The notes below the pieces were generated by a model. It was not told where the DNA came from and made no database searches. It was given only the letters and a program-made list of their open reading frames with translations. From the NCBI RefSeq assembly GCF_964199755.1, contig NC_133898.1:131295553-131359552 (forward strand): 64,000 nucleotides of DNA, given 5' to 3'. Below, one piece after another: positions 42,001 to 48,700 of this stretch (its first letter is position 1; each line of letters opens with the position of its first letter). Made by a program: the position numbers and the translations under genes. The stretch comes from Larus michahellis. Lineage: Eukaryota; Chordata; Aves; Charadriiformes; Laridae.

Positions 42001-43650
42001 CAAAAAAGCTTTTAGGCGACAACTGTGTCTTGACACTAAGTTGTCCCCCAAATATACTTTTTTGCATTTCCAATTACCCAAGGCCTGGTTAAAAGCTCCT
42101 TTTTACACCTTGTAGCCTGAGCTGCAATTTTTACAGTGACGTTTCGACACAGATGAGGAAGTACACAGAAGTTTACTTACACTAAGATTTACACCAATAC
42201 CCTATGTTCTCCTACCCTTGCTGAACAGCTGTATGGCCAAACACTAAAGGGATTTATATCAAGCACGGAAACCCAGATCCAATTCAAACCCCCGCAAAAA
42301 AGACTTTCTTTTTTCCAGATGTGTGGTAGGTATCCGTGCACATTGCACCAGTGGATACTGCAAGAAAGAGTGGAGGCATGAATTCTCTTAAATTTCCAGA
42401 GTCAGTCACCAAGGTTAGAACTGCTGACCTGAACTCTTCATCTGCAAAACAAGACAGTGACAGGAGAAGAAAAACAAAATGCTATGATAAAGCTAAGGAG
42501 AAGGATGTTAGATACAAGGCCTGTCTCAAAAGCGTAGATTAAAAAGAAAGAGAAAAGCCAGGAAAATACACAGCTCTCCTTCATGATCATCAAATCACAG
42601 AATGGTTTGGGTTGGAAGGGACCTTAAAGATCATCTCATTCCAACACTCTTGCCCTGGGCAGGGACACCTCCCACCAGCCCAGGTTGCTCCAAGCCCCGG
42701 CCAACCTGGCCTTCAACCCCTCCAGGGATGGGGCAGCCACAGCTTCTCTGGGCAACCTGGGCCAGGGGCTCACCCCCCTCACACCAAAGAATTTCTTCCC
42801 AATAGCTCATCTCAATCTCCCCTCTTCCAGTGTAAAACCCTTCCCCCTCGTCCCATGGCTCCCCTCCCTGCTCCAGAGTCCCTCCCCAGCTTTCCTGGAG
42901 CCCCTTGAGGGACTGGCAGGGGCTGGAAGGTCTCCGCGGAGCCTTCTCTTCTCCAGGCTGAACCCCCCCAGCTCTCTCAGCCTGTCCTCCCAGCAGAGGG
43001 GCTCCAGCCCTCCCAGCATCTCCGGGGCTTCCTCTGGCCCCGCTCCAACAGCTCCATGATGATTCTATGATTCATTCTATGATTCTTACAGGTAGCCTGG
43101 GAGGAACGATGTCGAAGGCACTACCGTAGTTGGGCGCTGCACGCCAACGAAGGGCTAAAGTCAGCTTTGCCAGAAGCCCGGCGGCTCACTCACAGAAGAG
43201 AGAAGGACAACAGCTTTGTTGAGTGAGAACACAGACCCCACCCACGAGTGTCATCATCTCTGCTCAGCCACATCAATAGCGGCGAAGGCACCGTGCAGGG
43301 ACGGCAACCCCACCTCCCGCACGGGCGCAGGGGGACCGAGACCCACCGCTGATGGGGGCAGCCAGGGGGGTTCCGGCCGCTGACGGCAGAGGGGTGTAGG
43401 GTACAAGCTGCCAACAAAACGCCCAAGGGAGGGGAAGGGAGGGAAAAGGAGGGTCGCTGAGGGTCACCCAAACCCCGGAGGGGGCCCGGAGCCCCGGGGG
43501 AGCGGGGATGGGGAGGCACTGACCGATGGTGGAGATGAAGGTGGTGTTGAAGGCATCGTCGGAGAAGCGGAAGAGCACGCAGGTCTTGCCGACCCCCGAG
43601 TCCCCGATGAGGAGCAGCTTGAAGAGCAGGTCGTAGGTTTTCTTCGCCAT
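1..43650 (-). CDS. RAB10: RAB10, Rab GTPase, coding exons 1-5 (3' end outside window)
   Basis: Spliced gene on the minus strand. Coding segments are 43650-43524, 15976-15916, 3999-3861, 686-597 and 82-1, all with GT/AG junctions and matching phases, giving residues 1 to about 166 of a family length near 200. Visible motifs are the P-loop GDSGVGKT (16-23), switch I around FISTIG (38-43), WDTAGQE (63-69), NKCD (122-125) and ETSAK (150-154). The N-terminus [20 protein letters not shown] identifies RAB10 rather than RAB8 or RAB13. The C-terminal variable region and prenylated cysteines are not in the window. Known of the family: a membrane-anchored GTPase in TGN-to-plasma-membrane, GLUT4-vesicle, basolateral and ER traffic. 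The switch II threonine at 73, the LRRK2 site known in mammals, is present. KIF3C lies upstream in divergent orientation. Confidence 0.97.
83..596 (-). other. RAB10: RAB10 intron 4
   Basis: 514 bp with GTAAGT donor and GTTTAG acceptor. It contains a short AAAG run at about 90-108 near the acceptor. No other feature is seen. Confidence 0.9.
597..686 (-). CDS. RAB10: RAB10 coding exon 4
   Basis: 90 nt, exactly 30 codons, between acceptor TTTCAG (688-687 is AG) and donor GTAAGT (from 596). It encodes [20 protein letters not shown] followed by [10 protein letters not shown], which holds the guanine-specificity motif NKCD at residues 122-125. Both ends are phase 0. Confidence 0.96.
687..3860 (-). 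other. RAB10: RAB10 intron 3
   Basis: About 3.2 kb with GTGAGT donor and TTTCAG acceptor. All open frames are short, unconserved and lack splice context. I recognise no interspersed repeat or RNA gene. Confidence 0.88.
3861..3999 (-). CDS. RAB10: RAB10 coding exon 3
   Basis: 139 nt from acceptor CCACAG (4001-4000 is AG) to donor GTGAGT (from 3860). It encodes the end of WDTAGQE, then [20 protein letters not shown] and [20 protein letters not shown], that is switch II and the following beta strand and helix, up to Glu109 in phase 0. Residue 94 is Ala; I recall Gly in human RAB10. Confidence 0.97.
9296..9768 (-). mobile_element. CR1 LINE 3' fragment
   Basis: 5'-truncated CR1 in reverse orientation. 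The 3' terminal signature (TCATAGAATCACAGAATGG as read on the plus strand) is at the left end. The body matches the other copies at 11.8, 19.6, 35, 36.8, 42.6, 45.3 and 63.7 kb. A degraded ORF2 C-terminus ([18 protein letters not shown]) can be read on the minus strand. Confidence 0.93.
10840..10927 (+). mobile_element. CR1 LINE 3' end, short fragment
   Basis: Only the last ~90 bp of a CR1. It starts at GGAGGTGTCCCTGCCC and runs through CTTTAAAGTCCCTTCCAACC to a terminal TTCCATGATTC. It is more diverged than neighbouring copies, so probably older. Confidence 0.8.
11799..12260 (+). mobile_element. CR1 LINE 3' fragment
   Basis: 5'-truncated CR1 in forward orientation, from ACACGGAGCTGTTGGAGCGG to the terminal TTTCTATGATTCC. 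Same subfamily as the copy at 9.3 kb, so the two form an inverted pair within RAB10 intron 2. Confidence 0.93.
15916..15976 (-). CDS. RAB10: RAB10 coding exon 2
   Basis: 61 nt between acceptor TTTTAG (15978-15977) and donor GTGAGT (from 15915). It encodes [19 protein letters not shown], completing the effector loop, and its last two bases begin Trp63. It is too short to appear as an open frame and was found by reverse-complement reading for the expected switch I continuation. Length and phase fit exactly between exons 1 and 3. Confidence 0.96.
18781..18832. repeat. 26-bp tandem duplication
   Basis: Two copies of a 26-bp unit (start ATACAGCGACACTAAC), identical except the last base. In RAB10 intron 1. 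Confidence 0.9.
19622..19786 (-). mobile_element. CR1 LINE 3' end fragment
   Basis: About 165 bp holding only the CR1 3' terminal segment in reverse orientation, beginning with ATCATAGAATGGTTTGGGTG. It is near-identical to the matching part of the other copies. Confidence 0.92.
20133..20149. repeat. Poly-G run
   Basis: A run of G interrupted once by T near its start. Potentially quadruplex-forming or a polymorphic homopolymer. Confidence 0.85.
26992..27210 (-). mobile_element. CR1 LINE 3' fragment, different subfamily
   Basis: Begins ATAGAATCATTTAGGTTGGA with CCTTTCAGATCATCAAGTCC following. This internal sequence differs from the GC-rich copies elsewhere and resembles the general bird CR1 3' end. 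Reverse orientation, 5'-truncated. Confidence 0.88.
30333..30367. repeat. Perfect 14-bp inverted repeat with 7-nt loop
   Basis: GTGCCGCCTTTTCC at 30333-30346 and its exact reverse complement GGAAAAGGCGGCAC at 30354-30367, separated by AATTCAC. It lies in RAB10 intron 1. No repeat family recognised. Confidence 0.9.
33598..34359 (+). pseudogene. CR1 ORF2 (pol-like) C-terminal remnant
   Basis: The frame contains the blocks [90 protein letters not shown] and [20 protein letters not shown]. These are the conserved region after the reverse transcriptase catalytic core of CR1-clade LINE ORF2 proteins, including the leucine-rich end. The endonuclease and the catalytic YADD-type block are missing, so it cannot move itself. 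The open frame over 253 codons suggests a relatively young insertion. No evidence of host use. Confidence 0.88.
33598..34439 (+). mobile_element. CR1 LINE with readable ORF2 C-terminus
   Basis: The best-preserved CR1 in the window. A 253-codon open frame (33598-34359) runs uninterrupted to its stop, followed by about 80 bp of 3' UTR ending in CCGTGATTCTGAT. It differs in sequence from the adjacent GC-rich CR1 at 34.6 kb. It lies sense to the plus strand, opposite to RAB10, inside intron 1. The 5' part of the element, with the endonuclease and most of the reverse transcriptase, is absent. Confidence 0.93.
34588..35520 (+). mobile_element. CR1 LINE, GC-rich degenerate subfamily, longer copy
   Basis: From the stretch reading as [17 protein letters not shown] (34588 on) to the terminal CCAAACCATTCCATGATG. 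ORF2 similarity is split among frames by indels ([19 protein letters not shown] in one frame; [12 protein letters not shown] and [18 protein letters not shown] in others). It lies head-to-tail after the CR1 at 33.6-34.4 kb and is nearly identical to the copy at 44.9-45.8 kb. Confidence 0.92.
35935..35979. repeat. 23-bp tandem duplication
   Basis: Two near-identical copies of a 23-bp unit starting AGTCTTCTAGTTAAACCCAC, in RAB10 intron 1. Confidence 0.85.
36799..37238 (-). mobile_element. CR1 LINE 3' fragment
   Basis: Reverse-oriented 5'-truncated CR1 from TCATAGAATGGTTTAGGTTG to the GCATCTCCGGGGCC block. Same GC-rich subfamily, inverted relative to the copy ending at 35.5 kb. Confidence 0.93.
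40524..40535. repeat. Poly-C run
   Basis: About 11-12 consecutive C in RAB10 intron 1, following ACACT. Confidence 0.8.
42592..43056 (-). mobile_element. CR1 LINE 3' fragment just inside RAB10 intron 1
   Basis: Reverse-oriented 5'-truncated CR1, starting AATCACAGAATGGTTTGGGT and ending CCGCTCCAACAGCTCCATGA. It lies about 470 bp from RAB10 exon 1 and is followed at once by a short ATTCTATGATTC repeat. Confidence 0.93.
43057..43087 (+). repeat. ATTCTATGA tandem units, CR1-type 3' terminal repeat
   Basis: GATTCTATGATTC followed by ATTCTATGATTC. This is the 8-9 bp repeat that ends CR1 elements on the plus strand, yet it sits at the 5' boundary of a minus-strand CR1. It may be the leftover end of an older plus-strand CR1 into which the minus-strand copy inserted. 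Confidence 0.6.
43524..43650 (-). CDS. RAB10: RAB10 coding exon 1
   Basis: 127 nt: 42 codons plus the first base of Gly43. The ATG at 43650-43648 begins [11 protein letters not shown]. The exon carries the P-loop and most of switch I. The donor is G|GTCAGT at 43523, a less common but valid form of GTRAGT. The reading frame stays open upstream of this ATG without another ATG; homology to other RAB10 proteins fixes the start here. Confidence 0.97.
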
Positions 43651-43792
43651 GGGGAGGCGCGGCGGCCGCCGCCGCCCGCTCCGGCCCCCCGCTCGCCCCC
43701 CCCGCCGCCCTCGCTCACCGGGCGCCCCCGCCGCGGCTCCGCCCGCCCACCCCGGCCGGCAGCACCGGCCGCGCCGCTCGGGAGGGCGGCGG

Positions 43793-43851
43793 CGAGGAGG
43801 AGGAGGAGGAAGGAGAGGAGGAAGGAGGAGGAGGAGGAGAAGGAGGAGGAG
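43793..43851. repeat. GAG/GGA trinucleotide-rich tract in RAB10 leader
   Basis: About 60 bp of imperfect GAG/GGA repeats (CTC/TCC on the RAB10 strand) between the likely start site and the ATG. It would be a pyrimidine-rich element in the 5' UTR if transcribed. Confidence 0.8.
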
Positions 43852-43860
43852 GGGGCCCAC

Positions 43861-43874
43861 AAAATGGCTTCCTG
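43861..43874 (-). promoter_or_regulatory. ETS/YY1 composite near likely RAB10 start site
   Basis: On the RAB10 strand the sequence reads CAGGAAGCCATTTT: an ETS core (GGAA) abutting a YY1 core (GCCATTTT). This pairing is common at or just downstream of the start site of TATA-less housekeeping genes, so it is a plausible marker of the transcription start about 210 bp before the ATG. Confidence 0.5.
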
Positions 43875-44100
43875 TCGCGGGGCGGCCCCGGCGCCTCGCG
43901 CGCTCCCCGCGCCGCTACGGGCCCGCTACTCCTCACGGGGGGGAGGCGGCGGCGCCCGGCCTCATAACCCCGCGGCGGCGCCCGGCTCGGCTGGGCCCGG
44001 CCCGGTTCCCCGGGACGGCGGCGGCTCCTCACAGGCGCTGCCCAGGCTGCGCGCGACGCTCGGTAACCGCGCAGGCCTCCAGGCGGGGGCGCGCACGCCC

Positions 44101-44108
44101 TGACGTCA
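44101..44108. promoter_or_regulatory. Palindromic CRE TGACGTCA (distal of pair by numbering, nearer RAB10)
   Basis: Full 8-bp consensus binding site for CREB/ATF proteins, inside the RAB10 CpG island about 450 bp upstream of the ATG. A second identical copy lies 135 bp away. Confidence 0.75.
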
Positions 44109-44199
44109 GCACGCACACCGGAGGCGGGGCCTTCCCGCCCTTTCTCCGGCCGGCCCGCCGCCGGAGGAAGTCCCGCCTCCCCGCTCCTTGCTCGTTGCC

Positions 44200-44204
44200 A
44201 TTGG
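44200..44204 (-). promoter_or_regulatory. Inverted CCAAT box (ATTGG)
   Basis: ATTGG within GCCATTGGGTG, between the two CREs. It reads CCAAT on the RAB10 strand. NF-Y sites paired with CREs and GC boxes are typical of CpG-island promoters. Confidence 0.55.
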
Positions 44205-44235
44205 GTGCGCCCGCCTGCCAGTCCTCCACCGGCGG

Positions 44236-44243
44236 TGACGTCA
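44236..44243. promoter_or_regulatory. Palindromic CRE TGACGTCA (second copy)
   Basis: Second full CRE consensus in the same CpG island, next to a GC box (about 44244-44250). Confidence 0.75.
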
Positions 44244-44589
44244 CGGGGCGGTGGAGCGGAGGCCGCCCCCTGGCGGCGGGCGGGGTGAGGGGCCGCCGCG
44301 CCCTCTCGGGGGCCCGGGCGCCGGTGCGCTCCCCCCGCAGCCCCTCCGCTGTGTGCCCAGGCCCCGCCGCGGATCCAGACCCTCAGCGACCCTCCGTCCC
44401 ACCCGCGGCCTCCACGGGCCCCGCACCCGCGAGCCCCGGCCGAGCCTCACTGGGCCCGGGTGGGCCCTGGAGCAAGTCCGGGCCTACACCCTGGTCCCCC
44501 CAGTCTGAGCCCAGTGTCAGCTGGGGATGGGCACCGCTGACAGGGAACAGGGGGAGTACCAGGGCCCAGGCATCGGCTCTGCCAATGAC

Positions 44590-45785
44590 TCCATCAGTGG
44601 ATGAGGGAAGAGCTACGGATGTTGCCTGTCTGGACTTCCATGAGGCCTTTGATACAGTCCACCACAGCATCCTGCTCTCCAAATCGGAGAGATGGGTCTG
44701 GTGGGTGGGCTGTTCAGTGGATGAGGAATCGGCTGGATGGTCACATCCAGAGCGTGGTGGTCAATGGCTCCATGTCCTGATGGAGACTGGTGACAAGTGC
44801 TGTCCCTCAGGGGTCCGTACTGGGACCAGCACTCTTCAATGCCTCCATCAATGACACAGACAGTGGGATCGAGGGCACCCTCCGCAGATTTCCAGACAAC
44901 AACAAGCTGAGTGGGGCGGTGACACGCCTGAGGGACGGGATGCCATCCAGAGGGACCTGGACAGGCTGGAGAAGTGGGTCCCTGTGAACCTCATGGGGTC
45001 CAACCAGGCCAAGTGCAGGGTCCTGCCCCCGGGTCGGGGCAACCCCCGGCGCCAGCCCAGGCTGGGGATGGAGGGATGGAGAGCAGCCCTGAGAGAAGGG
45101 CTTGGGGGTGCCGGGGGGGGAGAAACCGGCCATGAGCCGGCACCGTGCGCTGGCAGCCCAGAACCCCCCCGCAGCCTGCGCTGCATCCCCAGCAGCGTGG
45201 GCAGCAGGGCGAGGGGGGGATTCTGCCCCTCTGCTGCACTCGGGGGAGACCCCCCTGCAGTGCTGCCTCCAGCGCTGGGGCCTCGGCACAGGAGAGACAC
45301 GGAGCTGTTGGAGCGGGGCCAGAGGAGGCCCCGGAGATGCTGGGAGGGCTGGAGCCCCTCTGCTGGGAGGACAGGCTGAGAGAGCTGGGGGGGTTCAGCC
45401 TGGAGAAGAGAAGGCTCCGCGGAGACCTTCCAGCCCCTGCCAGTCCCTCAAGGGGCTCCAGGAAAGCTGGGGAGGGACTCTGGAGCAGGGAGGGGAGCCG
45501 TGGGACGAGGGGGAAGGGTTTTACACTGGAAGAGGGGAGATTGAGATGAGCTATTGGGAAGAAATTCTTTGGTGTGAGGGGCGTGAGCCCCTGGCCCAGG
45601 TTGCCCAGAGAAGCTGTGGCTGCCCCATCCCTGGAGGGGTTCAAGGCCAGGTTGGCCGGGGCTTGGAGCAACCTGGGCTGGTGGGAGGTGTCCCTGCCCA
45701 GGGCAGGGGGTGCCACTGGGTGGCCTTTAAGGCCCTTATAACCCAAACCACTCTGTGACTCGGTGCTTCTGTGATTCTGTGAAAT
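44590..45785 (+). mobile_element. CR1 LINE upstream of RAB10 promoter
   Basis: Starts with a reverse transcriptase block ([20 protein letters not shown] at about 44618-44680), continues through FNASINDTDSGIEGTL and ends ACTCTGTGACTCGG plus terminal TTCTGTGATTCTGTGA. The frame is broken by indels. It is the longest CR1 of the GC-rich subfamily here and abuts the RAB10 CpG island. Its right ~0.9 kb nearly matches 34.6-35.5 kb. Confidence 0.92.
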
Positions 45786-48700
45786 GGGGAGCAAAAACCA
45801 AACAGACCGATGGGCTTTCAGGAGTTGACTCGGTCGGGGAGCCCAGTACATCCTGCACATGGTGTGTTTGCAGTGGACCCGGGCAGCTGCACGGAGGACG
45901 CTGTGTCACCCCGTCCACAGAAGTGAAGATAATTCCCAGTGGCTACTGGGCATTCAGCCACAGCTCCCGCATTTACCAGACTGCAGGGTGAACCCTCCCA
46001 CAAGATCCAAGCTGGGGAGTCACCGCTGAAGCCACTTGAGATGTCCCGTCTTGGGGGGCTGCTAGAGATCCCATGGCATCAACGTGGGGAGGAGCAGCCC
46101 TTTCCAAACAAGCAAGCGCTCGCACACGGTCAAACCCAAGCTGTCCCACAGTGTGATCCGGCACCGCCAATTGCAATTCACTTGCCTAATTAAGTATTCT
46201 GCGATTGGTAATTTCGCACTGTTCGCGTATTAAACCTCAAAAGGTTTAGTTTGAGTTGTATCCCTCCCACCCGGCCCCTCCCAAAGTACAGCTCAGCACA
46301 TGTCTGAAGACAGTCGCTTGGGTGTTTTTCCTTTGTATTGTGCTTTTTCGGCCGTGGCAGCTCCCGGTTGCAGGCACGCTTCCGCTGTGGCGAGGGGGGT
46401 GCGAGCTCTGTCTCAAGAAAGGCTGGACTCTCACAGTGGGTTCTCTCCGGGCGCTGACACAGCAGATCGGGCGGGAGTTTGCGGCTTCACAAAGAAGGTT
46501 TATTTTTAGCGCTTTGCTAGATCAGTTTAAGGGCACCGTATGAAACGCTTCCTGTCTACGATGGAGCAGATAAGGAGAAAAAACCCCAGGATTCATGGAG
46601 AGCTCCGCGGCGAAGGCACTGCCACAGATACCGACTGGGGACCCAAGGGCCAGCGGCTTCCAGTCGCGCCCCAAGGGTTTATCGGCACAAGCACATCGCT
46701 AGATGTTTGCACCGATGTTTACAATAACCTTTTGTCCTAGGAAGTTTGGTAACGGACTTCAAAGAAGTTTATCTTTTAGGATCCTAGAGAGGAAGCAATA
46801 CAAAGTCTCGCCTATCCCACTGCAAACAAGACAGAGTATTTTCCGACTGACGTCTAAGCCTGGCCCTGATGTGAAATGTTACTCCCTGAAGGAACCGACC
46901 CCGCAGGAGACACCCCACCAAGGACAAGGACGCCCTTGCTCTTGGTTGCTCAGTGAGTCCCGGTCAGCAGAGCATCGCTGCAGGGCTGGTAGATTTGGGG
47001 ATGTCCAGCGAGAGGTGGAATGGTTCTCACAGCCATCCCCACCACATCCTCCCAAGGGTCTTCTGTCTGGATCTCAGGAGGGCACGGATCTGATGTGACG
47101 AGGGGTAATTACCAAATTCGGAGGAAGGGGGTGGAAGGGGAAAGCCGGCAGGACCCGGCAGCCTATTCCCGTCTGTCAGAGCCAGCTTGCCAGGAACAGC
47201 TGAGCCACAGGGGTTGCAACACCGCGCCGCAGATGCATGCCCTCCAGATCTCGCCATGGGGAGGGGAAAAGTGAATCACGAGGGAGTTGCGCAACAGTAT
47301 TTAAGTTTGGGGAGGTTTGCTTGAGGAGAGCAGTGACATGCTGGGCTTGCTGGTTACTCAAATCCTCTCCCAAAGTAGGGCCCAGCCCTCGGTGAGCGCA
47401 GGGATGGAAGAGATCTTTGTCACCCAGGAGGCATCAGCAGCCGCTGCGAACAACAGCTTTGTTTTCTCCAGCTCCTCCCCCAGCCAAGGCAGGGACAGGG
47501 GCTCCGCTGTGCCACAGGCACGGGTTGGGCCAGCTGGGGAGGTCCTGGTCCCACAATTTCAGGTTCCTCACCTTGAGGGTTGAGCTCCCATGAAGCCCTC
47601 CAGCACAGACCCTCCCAGCCCTAGGTCACTTCCAGCTCCCACCACTTCAGGAACAGCTGGAACCCAAAACTTGTGTGAGGACAAGAGCCCTGATCGAGCT
47701 GGCAGTAGCAGCCCCAGGTGCTCAGCACATTGTCTGAAGAGGATCAGAGAAGGGTTTGAAGTTGCTCCACCTGCTGCCGTGTGACACTGTTCCACAGCCT
47801 GGTCTGTGCTGCGAGTCCCCTGGGCCACCAGGAGCTCAGAAATCCTGCCACCCCTCCGGCTGTAGGCACATGTGGGTGCCCAGCTGCTGTTTTGATTCCA
47901 CTGTTGTCATAAGGGCAGGGGAACTCAAAACAAATAAACACCAAACTATACCTGGGAGCTGGATGAATTTTTTGAGGCACCCCTGGAGAGCCCAATATAA
48001 GAAATAAGCTTTGTCAGAAAGATGGAATTCCTGAGGAGGGGAAGTAAAAGTGATGCAAGGAGGGTCCCCCACACTGCTTTTCTCGTCTGCAGATATTTGC
48101 ATACGTGGTGTTGGGTCTCACCAGGCTTCCCAGCCGCCCTCCTGCCTCCAGCTGATCCGCACAGCCGGACCGAGCAGCTGCTGAAAAGGCCACAGTCCGG
48201 TGTTTGGAGCATCTCCTACCACTGCTGCAGTGGGGCCAGGCTTTCACCAGCTTGGACCGGACATCCCTGCCTCTCACCCCGTCTGCCTCCCGGCAGGGCT
48301 GCAGTGGACAGCCAGAGAATAAGAGGAACGAGAAAGGCAGCTCCATGTCCTAAAACGGGGATCCTCTCCCCCATTTTCTGTTCCAGCTGGCACCGCTGCG
48401 TCGAGGGCAGGACTTGATCGGCACTTCCAGGCGCAGGGAGGATGCAAAGGTCAGGCAGAGCCCGGCGCCTTTGGCAGAGGGCTCGGTGTGCCGGGCACGG
48501 CTCTTATTTCTGCACCGTCACCTCGGCTCGGCTCCTGGCGCAGCAGTGCCAGCACGGGCGGCTCAGCAGGGCTCTGCCCAGCGACAGGCAGCGTGCTTGG
48601 ACGTGTCTGAGGAGCTTTCTGCCCTCGCCACTGCCCAGCCCGGCTCTGCACAACACCACGGGGCAGACCGCGGCCGTGGGCTCGCAGCAGCCCCCTCCCC

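Larger units (their letters stand above)
15977..43523 (-). other. RAB10: RAB10 intron 1
   Basis: About 27.5 kb. It contains CR1 copies at about 19622-19786, 26992-27210, 33598-34439, 34588-35520, 36799-37238 and 42592-43056, a poly-G run near 20133, a 26-bp duplication at 18781-18832, a perfect hairpin at 30333-30367 and a 23-bp duplication at 35935-35979. No second gene on either strand has usable splice structure. Long first introns often carry enhancers, but none can be pinpointed here. Confidence 0.88.
43270..44510. promoter_or_regulatory. RAB10: CpG island over RAB10 exon 1 and promoter
   Basis: Very dense CpG and GC content begins sharply after the AT-richer intron and covers exon 1 and about 0.8 kb upstream. 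Housekeeping-type elements cluster inside: GC boxes near 44120-44131, two CREs, an inverted CCAAT box and a YY1/ETS pair. I see no TATA box at a plausible position. The transcription start is not determined; about 43860-44000 is an inference. Confidence 0.85.

Noticed and set aside
43649..44854. 401-codon plus-strand open frame over the RAB10 promoter
   Set aside because: Starts antisense to RAB10 exon 1, runs through the CpG island and ends in the CR1. Arg/Pro-rich composition is due to GC content; only the CR1 reverse transcriptase piece at its end is real.
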